A stretch of 45,089 nt of DNA from Sporichthyaceae bacterium. GTDB lineage: Bacteria > Actinomycetota > Actinomycetes > Sporichthyales > Sporichthyaceae. Where the stretch lies: contig DASXPS010000081.1 of NCBI GenBank assembly GCA_036493475.1, positions 1-45,089 on the forward strand, read 5' to 3'. The notes below the pieces were generated by a model. That model made no database searches. It was not told the origin of the DNA and saw only the letters and a list, made by a program, of their open reading frames with translations. Positions 22,710 through 31,598 of the stretch are shown piece by piece. The number at the start of each line of letters is the position of its first letter. The first letter of the stretch is position 1. Both the position numbers and the translations under genes were made by a program.

Positions 22710-23386
22710 CCACCTGGCTGGATTCCACCGCCTGGCAACCCGCGGTCGTGGACCACTACGACCGCGCGCTGTGGGACGAGCTCGGCATGCACGTCCGGGA
22801 ACGCGACGGCGAGGCACTGCCGTTCGATGTGCGCCGTTGGCTGCGCACCCCGGACGCCGCCGATGAAACAGTGCTGGCGCGCTGCCACGGCCCGACGCTG
22901 GACATCGGGTGCGGGCCCGGTCGCCTGGTCGCCGCGCTCGCCGTGCGCGGCATTCCCGCGCTGGGCGTGGACGTAGCACCCGCGGCCATCGCGTTGACCC
23001 GTTCGCGTGGCGGATTGGCGCTGCGCCGCTCGGTCTTCGAGCGCATGCCCGGCGCCGGACGTTGGCACTGCGCCGTGGTGGCGGACGGCAACATCGGCAT
23101 CGGCGGCGATGTCGGCGGGCTGCTCACCCGCATCCGCGAACTGCTCGCCCCCGGTGGCCGCGCGCTTATCGAGGTGGAGCCAACGGATACCGACCGCCGC
23201 CTCGAGGTGGAGGTGACCGCGCCGGACGGCCGCGCGGTGGGCGCATTCCCCTGGGCCCGGATCGGTGCGCCCGCGCTGCGCCGCGTCGCGCTCGATTGCG
23301 GATTCCGGCAGCGTTCCGGGTGGCACTGCGACGGCCGACACTTCGTCGAGCTGCGCGCGCACGGCGGGGACGTTCGCGAGCGGTAA
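22706..23386 (+). CDS. Class I SAM-dependent methyltransferase
   Basis: A 226-residue protein. The SAM-binding motif I is LDIGCGPGRLVAALA (about residues 69-83), followed by the acidic loop GVDVAPAAIALT and motif IV CAVVADGNIGIGGD. The C-terminus has a small beta-rich cap (GRHFVELRAHG). The GTG at 22706 overlaps the DUF2064 stop as GTGA; longer in-frame extension is rejected. The substrate is not predictable; the neighbours suggest a sugar or lipid-linked sugar. Confidence 0.82.
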   Translation: MTTWLDSTAWQPAVVDHYDRALWDELGMHVRERDGEALPFDVRRWLRTPDAADETVLARCHGPTLDIGCGPGRLVAALAVRGIPALGVDVAPAAIALTRSRGGLALRRSVFERMPGAGRWHCAVVADGNIGIGGDVGGLLTRIRELLAPGGRALIEVEPTDTDRRLEVEVTAPDGRAVGAFPWARIGAPALRRVALDCGFRQRSGWHCDGRHFVELRAHGGDVRER

Positions 23387-23421
23387 GCAGCCGGAGAGAT
23401 CCCAGACGGCGGCCGCGCCCC

Positions 23422-23427
23422 TAGGTT
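23422..23427 (+). promoter_or_regulatory. -10 box TAGGTT for the Moco oxidoreductase gene
   Basis: TAGGTT ends 6 nt before the GTG at 23434, suggesting an internal leaderless promoter within the cluster. Confidence 0.5.
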
Positions 23428-23433
23428 GATCGG

Positions 23434-24741
23434 GTGGACGTGCGCAACCAGTTGCAGACCTTGAACCGACGCATCAGCGAGAACCCGCCGCCCGGCCCGT
23501 TCCGGAAGTCCTTCTGGCGCAGCCCGATTCGGGGTCCGTGGCTGACCTCGGTGTTGGGCACGGTGTTGTTGCTCGGCGTGCCGGTGCTGTTCCTCACCGG
23601 GTTGCTGTCCTTTTTGGCCTACAACCCGTGGCTGCCCGGCAACGGCGGCCGCGAGGGCTCCCACCTGTTGACCTTCATCCCGTTCCACTGGCCCACCCAC
23701 CCGAGTTGGGGTTACCGGCTCAGCCAGGGCATCCACGTCACGCTGGGCGTGACGCTCGTCCCGGTGTTGCTGGCGAAGTTGTGGTCGGTGATCCCGAAGC
23801 TGTTCGAGTGGCCACCAGTGCGCTCCCCCGCGCAGGCTGTGGAACGGGCGTCGCTCTTCCTGCTCGTCGGCGGCGCGGTGTTCACCTTCGTCACCGGGTT
23901 GCTGAACATCCAGTACTGGTACCGGTTCCCCGGTTCGTTCTATCGGCTGCACTACTACGGCGCCTGGGTGTTCATGGCGGGCTTCCTGACCCATGCGGCC
24001 ATCAAGATTCCGGTGATGCGCCGGGCGCTGCGCGAACGGCGGCTACGGAATGAGCTGCGGGTCGACCTCGCGCACACCACGCCCGAGCCGTACGTCGAGC
24101 ACGGCCTGGTGGCCGCGCAACCGTCCGCGCCGAGCATCTCCCGCCGGGGTGCGCTCGGCCTGGTCGCGGGTAGTTCGCTGGCCCTGTTCGCGCTGACGGC
24201 GGGTCAGAGCATCGGCGGCCCCCTTCGCCGGGTCGCCCTACTCGCCCCACGCGGCGGCTTCGTGCAGGGCAGTGGTCCCAACGACTTCACCGTGAACATC
24301 TTCGCCGACGACGTGGGGGTGCGCGGCGCCGACGACACGTGGCGCCTGGAGGTGCACGGCCCTGACGGGGTCCACTCCTTGCGCCGCGAGCAATTGCTGG
24401 CCATGCCGCTGCACGGATCGCATCTGCCGATCGCCTGCGTCGAGGGTTGGTCGGTGCCGCCGCAGCACTGGGAGGGGGTGCGACTGCGTGACCTGGCCGC
24501 GCTGGCCGGGTTGCCCGGTGCGCGTTCGGTGTTCGTGCAGTCGTTGCAGACCAACGGCGGGGAGTTCGGCCAGGGTCGGCTCGCGGGCAATCAAATCCGC
24601 CATCCGGACAGCCTGCTCGCGCTGCGGGTCAACGGGGTGGACCTCTCCCGTGACCACGGCTTCCCGGCGCGCATCATCGTGCCCAACAACCCTGGCGTGC
24701 GGAACACCAAGTGGGTCCGCAGCCTGACCTTCGAGGCCTGA
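23434..24741 (+). CDS. Five-helix molybdopterin oxidoreductase with internal twin-arginine motif
   Basis: A 435-residue membrane enzyme. Four N-terminal helices (about 37-63, 97-120, 138-160, 170-193) resemble a cytochrome b561-like anchor with several His (IHVTLG, LHYYG, LTHAAIK). A fifth helix is preceded by SRRGALG (236-242), a twin-arginine-like motif. The C-terminal 165 residues are a sulfite-oxidase-type Moco domain with the likely Mo-ligating Cys335 in IACVEGWS and ETNGG-like QTNGGEFGQG. In Streptomyces a five-helix Moco protein of this layout is known to use Sec for the first helices and Tat for the last. Substrate unknown. Molybdate uptake is encoded by modABC in this window. Confidence 0.85.
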   Translation: MDVRNQLQTLNRRISENPPPGPFRKSFWRSPIRGPWLTSVLGTVLLLGVPVLFLTGLLSFLAYNPWLPGNGGREGSHLLTFIPFHWPTHPSWGYRLSQGIHVTLGVTLVPVLLAKLWSVIPKLFEWPPVRSPAQAVERASLFLLVGGAVFTFVTGLLNIQYWYRFPGSFYRLHYYGAWVFMAGFLTHAAIKIPVMRRALRERRLRNELRVDLAHTTPEPYVEHGLVAAQPSAPSISRRGALGLVAGSSLALFALTAGQSIGGPLRRVALLAPRGGFVQGSGPNDFTVNIFADDVGVRGADDTWRLEVHGPDGVHSLRREQLLAMPLHGSHLPIACVEGWSVPPQHWEGVRLRDLAALAGLPGARSVFVQSLQTNGGEFGQGRLAGNQIRHPDSLLALRVNGVDLSRDHGFPARIIVPNNPGVRNTKWVRSLTFEA

Positions 24742-24742
24742 C

Positions 24743-25198
24743 GTGGCGCGCGCTGTCGAGCAGCTGCGCCGTCGCTACGGCGCCCACCCGGCGCACCTGG
24801 CAGTGTTGTTGGCCGGGTTCGTGGTGGCCGCGCTCGCCCTGCACGTGCTCTTGGGTGAGCGACGCCTGGATGTCGCCCAATGGTTGGTGGGCAGCGCAGT
24901 GCTGCACGACGCCGTGCTGGTGCCGGCCTACATCGGCCTGGATGCGACCCTGGTGGCCGTGTGGCGACGACGACCCGGACGCGTGCCCTGGCTGAATTTT
25001 GTCCGCGTCCCGGCGGCGATCAGCGCGCTGCTGTTCGCAGTCTGGTCCCCGCTGATCCTGCGCAAGGCGCAGTCCTTCCACTACGCCACCGGGCGGAACA
25101 CCGACGCCTACCGACCGCACTGGCTGTTCGTGAGCGCGGTGTTGTTTGCCGTCTCCGCGGTGTGTTACCTCATGCGCCGGCTGACCCGCCGCGGATGA
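24743..25198 (+). CDS. Small integral membrane protein of unknown function
   Basis: A 151-residue protein with four predicted helices (LAVLLAGFVVAALALHVLL, a second around AQWLVGSAVLHDAVLVPAY, a third around AAISALLFAVWSPLIL, and WLFVSAVLFAVSAVCYL). No catalytic motif is visible. The GTG lies 1 bp after the stop of the Moco oxidoreductase, and its own end overlaps the next gene as ATGA, so it is co-translated with both. It could be a partner subunit of the oxidoreductase; this is inference from position. Confidence 0.7.
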   Translation: MARAVEQLRRRYGAHPAHLAVLLAGFVVAALALHVLLGERRLDVAQWLVGSAVLHDAVLVPAYIGLDATLVAVWRRRPGRVPWLNFVRVPAAISALLFAVWSPLILRKAQSFHYATGRNTDAYRPHWLFVSAVLFAVSAVCYLMRRLTRRG

Positions 25199-26628
25199 GG
25201 CACGCGGCACGCTGGGGCTCGGTCGGCGGCGTCCTGGCGTTGACCGGCCTGTGCGGCACCGCGGCATGGACGCTGCACCTCAACGGGCCGGCCACAGCCG
25301 GCGGCCGGCGGGTGATGACCTGGTACGCGATCTGCTGGGTGATCTTCGCGATCGCCGCGGCGTGCGCGCGGTTGGTACCCCGCCGCGCCGCGGTGGCGCT
25401 GATCCTGCTCGGCGGGCTGGCGTTACAGCTGCTCGCCATGAACTGGCGGCCCACCACCACCGACGACTGGTACCGCTACATCTGGGACGGCACCGTGCAG
25501 GCGCACGGCATCGACCCGTACCGCTACGCGCCCACCGACCCGGCGCTGGAACCGCTGCGCGACCCATGGATCTTCCCCGGCGCCGCGGGCGTGCCGGGGC
25601 CGGCACGCGGCCACCCGGAATACTGCGGGTTCACCCAACCGGGCCAGGGCTGCGTGCGGATCAACCGCCCGGACGTGCACACCATCTACCCGCCGGTGGC
25701 CGAGGCCGCGTTCCTCGGCCTGCACGCGGTGTCCCCGCAGCAGCACCGACTGCGCGCCGCGCAGGCCCTGGCCGCCGCGCTGGCCGTACTCGCCACCGTG
25801 GTGCTGCTGTGGGTGTTACGCGCGCACGGCCGGGATCCGCGCTGGGCGGCCTGGTGGGCGTGGTGTCCGACGGTGTGGTTGGAGTGCGGCAACAACGCGC
25901 ACATCGACGTGCTGGGCGTGGTGTTCCTGCTCGGCACATTGGGCCTGGTTGCCCGCGCCGCGCCCACGACCCGCCGCATCGCGGCAGCGGGCGTGCTGTT
26001 CGGCGCCGCGGTGGCGGTGAAGCTGATCCCCGCGCTGGTCGGCCCGGCGTTACTGGCCCGTCGCGCCGTGCTGTTGCTGGGTGCCGCGGCCGCGCTCGTC
26101 GCTGTGGGCTATCTGCCGCACGTGATCGCGGTCGGCACACACGTGTTCGGCTACCTGCCCGGCTATCTGCACGAGGAGGGCTACTCCGGCGAGAAGCGGT
26201 TCGGCGTGCTGCGCCTGCTGGTCGGCGACTCCGCCGCCCCCGTGCTCGCCGTGCTCGTCATCGCCGCGGTCGCCGGTTGGGCGTGGTGGATGACCCGCAC
26301 CCGTCCGGCGGTGGACGGCGCCGTGCTGATCGCGGGCGTGACCTTTGCGGTGATCGAACCCAGCGAGCCCTGGTACGGCCTACTGCTGATCGCGCTGGCC
26401 GCGGCCGCCTGCCGACCGGAGTGGCTGTTGGTGGCCGCGGCGGCCTACCCCGTCTACAGCCGCGACTTCCTCGGCGTGGGTGACACGGCGATGCAGCAAC
26501 GCTGCTACCTGCCCGCCGCGCTGTTGGTCGCGGTCGTCGCCCTGGTGCGGTTTCGACGGCCGGCCCACGAGGGTGGCGCGCCCGACCCGATCAGTGCCCG
26601 CCGGCCTGCCCCACCCCGTCCACGGTGA
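25195..26628 (+). CDS. GT-C type polyprenol-linked mannosyltransferase-like membrane protein
   Basis: A 477-residue protein with about ten to twelve helices. The first loop after TM3 carries DDWYRYIWDGTVQAHGIDPY, the acidic motif typical of GT-C/GT87 enzymes that use polyprenyl-phosphate sugars; NNAHIDVLGV and PSEPWYGLLL also fit the family. The start ATG at 25195 overlaps the previous stop. It closes the operon; the GT2 enzyme at its start could make the lipid-linked donor. The end overlaps the convergent metalloprotease gene by 38 bp. Confidence 0.78.
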   Translation: MRHAARWGSVGGVLALTGLCGTAAWTLHLNGPATAGGRRVMTWYAICWVIFAIAAACARLVPRRAAVALILLGGLALQLLAMNWRPTTTDDWYRYIWDGTVQAHGIDPYRYAPTDPALEPLRDPWIFPGAAGVPGPARGHPEYCGFTQPGQGCVRINRPDVHTIYPPVAEAAFLGLHAVSPQQHRLRAAQALAAALAVLATVVLLWVLRAHGRDPRWAAWWAWCPTVWLECGNNAHIDVLGVVFLLGTLGLVARAAPTTRRIAAAGVLFGAAVAVKLIPALVGPALLARRAVLLLGAAAALVAVGYLPHVIAVGTHVFGYLPGYLHEEGYSGEKRFGVLRLLVGDSAAPVLAVLVIAAVAGWAWWMTRTRPAVDGAVLIAGVTFAVIEPSEPWYGLLLIALAAAACRPEWLLVAAAAYPVYSRDFLGVGDTAMQQRCYLPAALLVAVVALVRFRRPAHEGGAPDPISARRPAPPRPR

Positions 26629-28924
26629 GGGTGTACGGCGCATACGTTTGCACCGTCTCCGTTGGATCGTCGTAGGAAATCACCGCGACCAACGTCGGAT
26701 ACCCCGCGAACTCCTTGATCTGACTCTTCGTCAGTGTGAGGTCGAACCTGCCGTTGAAACGGGCCACATGCGCCCGGTGGTGCGCCTCGTCGAGTCCCAC
26801 CAGCGCGACCGACCAGTTGTGCACGACCACCGGATGCATTTCGGTGAACGACTTGAACGGCGCGATGGACGATCCGTCGCTGATCACCGTGTCGCCGACC
26901 TTGACATCGTCGATGTACCAGCCACCGGCGTTGACCAGCGGGTCGGAGACATAACGGAAGCCGAGGATCACGCTCTGCCCGGCGTACGGGGCCAGATCGA
27001 AGGTCTGCGGGGTTGCGATCGGGGACGAGCCGGTCAACGCCTGCCCGTCCGGGGCCGGGTCACGGGTCGGCTTGGTGTTGGCGTTGCCCAGCGTCCGGTA
27101 GGTCTTCCCGTCGTCGGTGGAGATCACCGTGTAGCCCCAGTCGAAGCCGTCCTCCATGGACCAGCTGGAGGTGTAGGTCAGTCGCGGGGCGTTGCTGGGC
27201 ACGGTCACCCGGAACACCGCGGAGGCATCGGTGTTGGAGGAGTTGCCGGAGAACAACGCGGGGTGGTCAATGGGCAGCGGGCCGAGATCCGGCAGCACGA
27301 TGGGATCGGGCGGCGGCGCATTCGGCACGCTGGGCAGGATCAGCGGCGGCAGCAACGGGGTTTTCGGCACCTCGGTCCAGGCCAGCGGAATTGCGGGTAA
27401 CCCGTGCGCGCCCGCAAAGCCGAACTCCGACAGCGCCTTACCGGGCAGGAAGCCCGCGCCTGTGGTGCGCAGCGGCACGAAGTCGGCGCCGTTCGGGGCG
27501 GCGCCGGGCTTGATGTAGGCGGCCGGGTTCAACAGGTTGATCGAGGAGTTCAGGCTGGGGGTGCTGACCCGCGCGCGGGAGATGCCACTGACCTTGCCCT
27601 GCGAGACCAGCTTGTCCAGCAGCGTCATCAACTGGAAGTCGTGCAGCACGTCGGCGACCTTGGCGTGCTTGCCGTACTTGTCCAACGCCACCTGCACGCC
27701 GGTCAGTCCCTGGTACTGCCCGTCGCGGTGAATGGACTCCAGGATCTTCGGACCGTAGCGGTCCTTCAGGAAGAGCAGGAAGGACCAGGCCTCGCCGTAG
27801 TCGGCGAGGATCTCCCCGCCGTCGCCCTCGTCGCCCCACAGCGTCAAGGAGTTCTCCGGCCCACCGCATGGTTGTGGGTTCGGGTTGTACTTGGTGCGCA
27901 CGATGCCGAAGCCGTTGAAACAGATGATGTGGCTCTCGTTCTTCTTCTGGAACACCGTGTGCGTGGTGGAGGCGTAACCGGTCAGGCTGATCGCGTAGTC
28001 GGACAGCCCCTCGTTGATGAAGTTGACCTCGGCCGGGTCCACGTAGTGCTGCAACAGGTGCTGGTACTCGTGGGCGAAGATGCCCTCGTAGAGCCGCGGA
28101 CGCGACGGCCGCGACTTGCAGATGTCGGGGTTCTGGTCGTCTCTCGGGTCGACGCCGGTGCGGTGCGTCCAGTCGTAGGCGTCTATGGTCATCACGTTGC
28201 GGTCGGTCAGGTCGTTGAACTGCGCGGAGAAGAACCCGGCGACGTAGGTCTGGTTCTTCGGGAAGTCGTAGAAGTTCGGGTCCCGCACGTTGTCGACCAG
28301 CGTCACGGTCTTGTTGCCGTCACCGCTGAAGTCCAGGCCCTTGGTGTCGTCGTTTTCGGTCTTCTTCGAACCATCGCGCGGTGGGGCCACGCTGAACGCC
28401 TTGGATTCCTTGGGCAGGATGTTGTTGTCGTACTGATTCATCAATGCGGCGATCTCCGCATCGGTGATCGTGGTGCTGCCGGACACCTCGTAACGACAGT
28501 CGCCCTTGGGGAAATCGGTGCCCATCACCCCGTCCGGGCCGGGCCCGGTGGCCACCCAGACCTCGATGTTCTTGCCGACGCCGCGAAGCGTGTACCGCTT
28601 GGTGTAGACGACGCCCTTCACCTGATCCAGGGCCGGCCACATGCGTTTGGTCCCCACCGCCGGCGTCGACCCGGAGTGCCGGCGCAACTGCGCGGCACCG
28701 GACGGGGTTTGCCGCCATGCGGCCAACGTCGGCCCGACCGAGGCGTCCAACGGGTAGTGCACGCCGATCGGGAGTTCGGCGACGTCGGACAACGTCGCGG
28801 AGGCGGCGTCGAGCAGGTCGGCGGCCGGAGCAGCGGCCTTCGCGGTGCCGCCCGGCGTGAGAGTCAACCCGCCGAGCAGGAGGCCGGCGATACCGAGACC
28901 GCAGACCGTCCGCACCCGCCGCAT
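26591..28924 (-). CDS. Secreted M6-like (immune inhibitor A type) metalloprotease
   Basis: A 777-residue exported protein. The signal peptide is MRRVRTVCGLGIAGLLLGG with cleavage near AKAAAPA. The zinc motif HEYQH (about residue 283) sits in YEGIFAHEYQHLLQHY, and the downstream NEGLSDYA supplies a probable third ligand. The last 250 residues form beta-sandwich domains with SSWSMEDGFDWGYTVIS and GGWYIDDVKVG, as in the C-terminal part of immune inhibitor A. ATG 28924 has AAGGGG at 7 nt. The HEYQH spacing also resembles other gluzincins, so the M6 label is by overall layout. It likely degrades extracellular proteins. Confidence 0.78.
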   Translation of the reverse strand: MRRVRTVCGLGIAGLLLGGLTLTPGGTAKAAAPAADLLDAASATLSDVAELPIGVHYPLDASVGPTLAAWRQTPSGAAQLRRHSGSTPAVGTKRMWPALDQVKGVVYTKRYTLRGVGKNIEVWVATGPGPDGVMGTDFPKGDCRYEVSGSTTITDAEIAALMNQYDNNILPKESKAFSVAPPRDGSKKTENDDTKGLDFSGDGNKTVTLVDNVRDPNFYDFPKNQTYVAGFFSAQFNDLTDRNVMTIDAYDWTHRTGVDPRDDQNPDICKSRPSRPRLYEGIFAHEYQHLLQHYVDPAEVNFINEGLSDYAISLTGYASTTHTVFQKKNESHIICFNGFGIVRTKYNPNPQPCGGPENSLTLWGDEGDGGEILADYGEAWSFLLFLKDRYGPKILESIHRDGQYQGLTGVQVALDKYGKHAKVADVLHDFQLMTLLDKLVSQGKVSGISRARVSTPSLNSSINLLNPAAYIKPGAAPNGADFVPLRTTGAGFLPGKALSEFGFAGAHGLPAIPLAWTEVPKTPLLPPLILPSVPNAPPPDPIVLPDLGPLPIDHPALFSGNSSNTDASAVFRVTVPSNAPRLTYTSSWSMEDGFDWGYTVISTDDGKTYRTLGNANTKPTRDPAPDGQALTGSSPIATPQTFDLAPYAGQSVILGFRYVSDPLVNAGGWYIDDVKVGDTVISDGSSIAPFKSFTEMHPVVVHNWSVALVGLDEAHHRAHVARFNGRFDLTLTKSQIKEFAGYPTLVAVISYDDPTETVQTYAPYTLTVDGVGQAGGH

Positions 28925-29041
28925 TCCGTGCCCCTTCGCCGACCCCGCCGCCGTGATCACTGTCTCGTCCCATTTGCGGCGGAGCACGCGGATTTACCCT
29001 GTGGATTCCTAAACGTTCCGGCGCCGGCCTGGTTCCCCCGC

Positions 29042-29488
29042 TCAGCCGGGCAGCCCCGGCGGTCGGTTCTCATAGGGCGTGGAGAGCACCACGGTGGTCC
29101 GGGTGGACACGTTCACGGTGCTGCGGATCTCGCCCAGCAGCGCCTCCAATGCGCCCGGGGTGGCCACCCGCACCTTGAGGATGTAGTTCTCATCCCCGGC
29201 CACGCTGTGGCAGGCCTCGATCGCGGCGATCCCCGCCAGTTTGTCGGGCGCGTCGTCCGGCGCCGCAGCGTCGGTGGGCTTGATGGAGATGAACGCGGTC
29301 AGCGGCAGCCCGATCGCGTCGGGCTCCACGACCGCGGTGTAGCCGCGCAGCACGCCGCGTTGCTCGAGGCGGCGCACCCGTTGCTGGGCGGCCGAGGTGG
29401 ACAGCCCGGTGCGCTTGCCGAGGTCGGTGAAACTCATCCGCCCATCGGCGCACAGCAGCTCGACGATCTGCCGGTCGATCTCCTCCAC
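29042..29488 (-). CDS. Lrp/AsnC family regulator
   Basis: A 148-residue transcription factor. The N-terminal HTH (EIDRQIVELLCADGRMSFTDL, GLSTSAAQQRVRRLEQRG) is followed by the RAM ligand-binding domain (AFISIK, ACHSVAGDENYILKVRVA, LEALLGEIR, TTVVLSTPYENR). Such proteins sense amino acids; the lysine operon 12 kb away or the adjacent peptidase gene are possible targets, but this cannot be read from sequence. The GTG at 29488 is preferred over 29497 because TACGGT lies 7 nt upstream. Confidence 0.9.
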   Translation of the reverse strand: MEEIDRQIVELLCADGRMSFTDLGKRTGLSTSAAQQRVRRLEQRGVLRGYTAVVEPDAIGLPLTAFISIKPTDAAAPDDAPDKLAGIAAIEACHSVAGDENYILKVRVATPGALEALLGEIRSTVNVSTRTTVVLSTPYENRPPGLPG

Positions 29489-29495
29489 GCCGCCC

Positions 29496-29501
29496 ACCGT
29501 A
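29496..29501 (-). promoter_or_regulatory. -10 box TACGGT for the Lrp gene
   Basis: On the minus strand TACGGT ends 7 nt before the GTG at 29488. Confidence 0.5.
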
Positions 29502-29534
29502 GCCCCGGCACCCGGATCGCCACACCCGGGCAGG

Positions 29535-30644
29535 TCAGGCGGGCAACACCGTCAACTCACGGGGCGTCAGATTGAGCCGCTCCCCGCCGGTCTCGGTGCA
29601 CACCACGATGTCCTCAATGCGAGCACCGTGTTTGCCCGGCAGATAGATACCGGGCTCGACGGAGAACGCCATGCCGGGCTCCAGCGCGGCGGCGTTGCCC
29701 TCCACGATGTAGGGATCCTCGTGGCCCTCCAGCCCAATGCCGTGACCGGTGCGATGAATGAAGTACTCGCCGTAGCCGGCCTCGGCGATGATCCGCCGGG
29801 CCACCCGGTCCACCTCCTGGCACCCGATGCCCGGCCGCACCGCATCGCAAGCCGCGTGCTGGGCCACCCGCAACACCTCGTAGTACCGGCGGAACTCCGC
29901 GTCCGGCTCCCCCACCGCATAGGTGCGCGTCTCATCCGAGCAGTAGCCGGCCTCGGTGGTACCGCCGATGTCGACCACCACTGGGTCGCCAACCTGCACC
30001 TCCCGGTCGGACACCTCGTGGTGCGGGCTGGCGCCGTTCGGACCGGAGCCGACGATGACGAAGTCGGCGCGCACGTGGCCCTCGGCCACGATCGCCTCGG
30101 CGATGTCCCGGCCGATCTCCCGCTCGGTCCGGCCGGGCTTGAGCCATTCCGCGATCCGGTCGTGCACCCGATCGATCGCCGCACCGGCCTCGCGCAGCGC
30201 GTCGATCTCCTCGGCGGTCTTGCGAATGCGCAGGTCACGCAGCACGCCACCGGCCAGGGCCTGCTCGACACCGGGCAGCCCGGCGCGCAGCCGGAGCACC
30301 TTCTCCGCCCACATGTGATCGTCCACGCCGTACACCGCGGCGCCCGCGGGCAGGATCTTGCCGACCAGCGCGATCGGATCGTCGGTCTCCTGCCAGTCCG
30401 CGATGGCCAGGCCCAGCTCCCCCACTCCGGCCGCCTCGGCCGCCGCGCGTTCCAGGAACGGCACGATCAAGACCGGGTCGGCATGCGCGGGCAGCACCAG
30501 GCAGGTCAGCCGCTCCAGCGGCTTGGCCACGTAGCCGGTGAGGTAGCGCAGGTCCGGCCCCGGCGTGATCAACAGGGCGTCCAGCCCGGCGGCGGCGGTG
30601 GCGGCCCGGGCGCGGGTCAGACGGGCGGCGAAGACGTTGGACAT
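29535..30644 (-). CDS. M24 family Xaa-Pro peptidase
   Basis: A 369-residue cytoplasmic metallopeptidase of the PepQ/PepP type. The N-terminal creatinase-like domain (LLITPGPDLRYLTGYV) is followed by the pita-bread domain. The five metal ligands are visible: Asp in VVVDIGG, Asp in CSDETRT, His in TGHGIGLEGHE, Glu in SVEPGIYL and Glu in ARIEDIVV. It cleaves peptides with Pro at the second position. It is divergent from the exonuclease gene with only 33 bp between starts. Confidence 0.92.
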   Translation of the reverse strand: MSNVFAARLTRARAATAAAGLDALLITPGPDLRYLTGYVAKPLERLTCLVLPAHADPVLIVPFLERAAAEAAGVGELGLAIADWQETDDPIALVGKILPAGAAVYGVDDHMWAEKVLRLRAGLPGVEQALAGGVLRDLRIRKTAEEIDALREAGAAIDRVHDRIAEWLKPGRTEREIGRDIAEAIVAEGHVRADFVIVGSGPNGASPHHEVSDREVQVGDPVVVDIGGTTEAGYCSDETRTYAVGEPDAEFRRYYEVLRVAQHAACDAVRPGIGCQEVDRVARRIIAEAGYGEYFIHRTGHGIGLEGHEDPYIVEGNAAALEPGMAFSVEPGIYLPGKHGARIEDIVVCTETGGERLNLTPRELTVLPA

Positions 30645-30677
30645 GCCGCAATCTTGTCAGGCCGGCAAGCTGCGGGT

Positions 30678-31598
30678 GTGCCGGAACTGATGCTGCTCGA
30701 TGCCCCGTCGTTGTACTTCCGGGCGTTCTTCGGGGTGCCCGACTCGGTGCGCGCTCCGGACGGTACTCCGGTGAACGCGGTGCGGGGGCTGCTGGACTTC
30801 ATCGCGACGTTGGTCCGGCTGCGTCGACCCACCCACCTGGTGGCCTGTCTGGACGCTGACTGGCGCCCGGCGTTCCGGGTCGAGGCGATCCCGTCGTACA
30901 AGACGCACCGGGTGGCCGACGCGGTTGTCAACGCCGAAGAGGTACCGGACGCGCTCGAGGTGCAGGTGCCGATCATGCTCGACGTGCTGGACGCCCTCGG
31001 CCTGGTGCACCTGGGCATGGCGGGCTACGAGGCCGACGACGTGATCGGCACGTTGGCCTGCACCGCGGATTGCCCGGTGGACGTGGTCACCGGGGACCGC
31101 GACCTGTTTCAGTTGGTGGACGACGATCGTCGGGTACGGGTGCTTTACATCGCCCGCGGGGTCAGCAAGTTGGAGATCGTCGACGAGGCCGCGGTGACCA
31201 AGAAGTACGCGATCCCCGGCCGCAGTTACGCCGCGTTCGCCACGTTGCGTGGTGATCCCAGCGATGGGCTGCCCGGCGTGCCCGGTGTCGGGGACAAGAC
31301 CGCCGCGGCGTTGATCACCGCCCACGGGGATGTGGCGGGGGTGCTGTCCGCCGCCGCTGACCCGGGGTCAGGCATCGCGCCGGGGTTGCGCGGAAAGCTG
31401 TTGGGCGCCTCGGACTACCTGGCGGTGGCCCCGACGGTGGTGGGGGTGGTCCGGGATCTGCCGGTGCCTGAGCTGGATGCCCGGCTGCCGGCCACTCCTC
31501 GCGATCCGGAGGCGCTGCTCGCGCTCTCCGATCGCTGGGGGCTGGCCGGGCCATTGAACCGGGTGTTGCTCGTCCTGTCCGAGTTGGCCGCGGGCTAA
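30678..31598 (+). CDS. Stand-alone 5'-3' exonuclease (PolI N-terminal type)
   Basis: A 306-residue flap-type nuclease. The N-terminal PIN-like domain shows LLDAPSLYFRAFFG, VACLDADWRPAFR, GYEADDVIGTLA and VTGDRDLFQLV, which carry the metal-binding acidic residues; the H3TH DNA-binding region follows (GDPSDGLPGVPGVGDKTAAAL). It lacks a polymerase domain. Family members remove RNA primers and flaps. Start GTG 30678; ATG 30690 is an alternative. Its stop overlaps the convergent helY stop by 4 bp. Confidence 0.9.
   Translation: MPELMLLDAPSLYFRAFFGVPDSVRAPDGTPVNAVRGLLDFIATLVRLRRPTHLVACLDADWRPAFRVEAIPSYKTHRVADAVVNAEEVPDALEVQVPIMLDVLDALGLVHLGMAGYEADDVIGTLACTADCPVDVVTGDRDLFQLVDDDRRVRVLYIARGVSKLEIVDEAAVTKKYAIPGRSYAAFATLRGDPSDGLPGVPGVGDKTAAALITAHGDVAGVLSAAADPGSGIAPGLRGKLLGASDYLAVAPTVVGVVRDLPVPELDARLPATPRDPEALLALSDRWGLAGPLNRVLLVLSELAAG

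Noticed and set aside
27404-29575. Plus-strand ORF of 723 codons opposite the metalloprotease
   Set aside because: Shadow of the protease and Lrp genes; no start signal and Arg/Val/Gly-rich low complexity.
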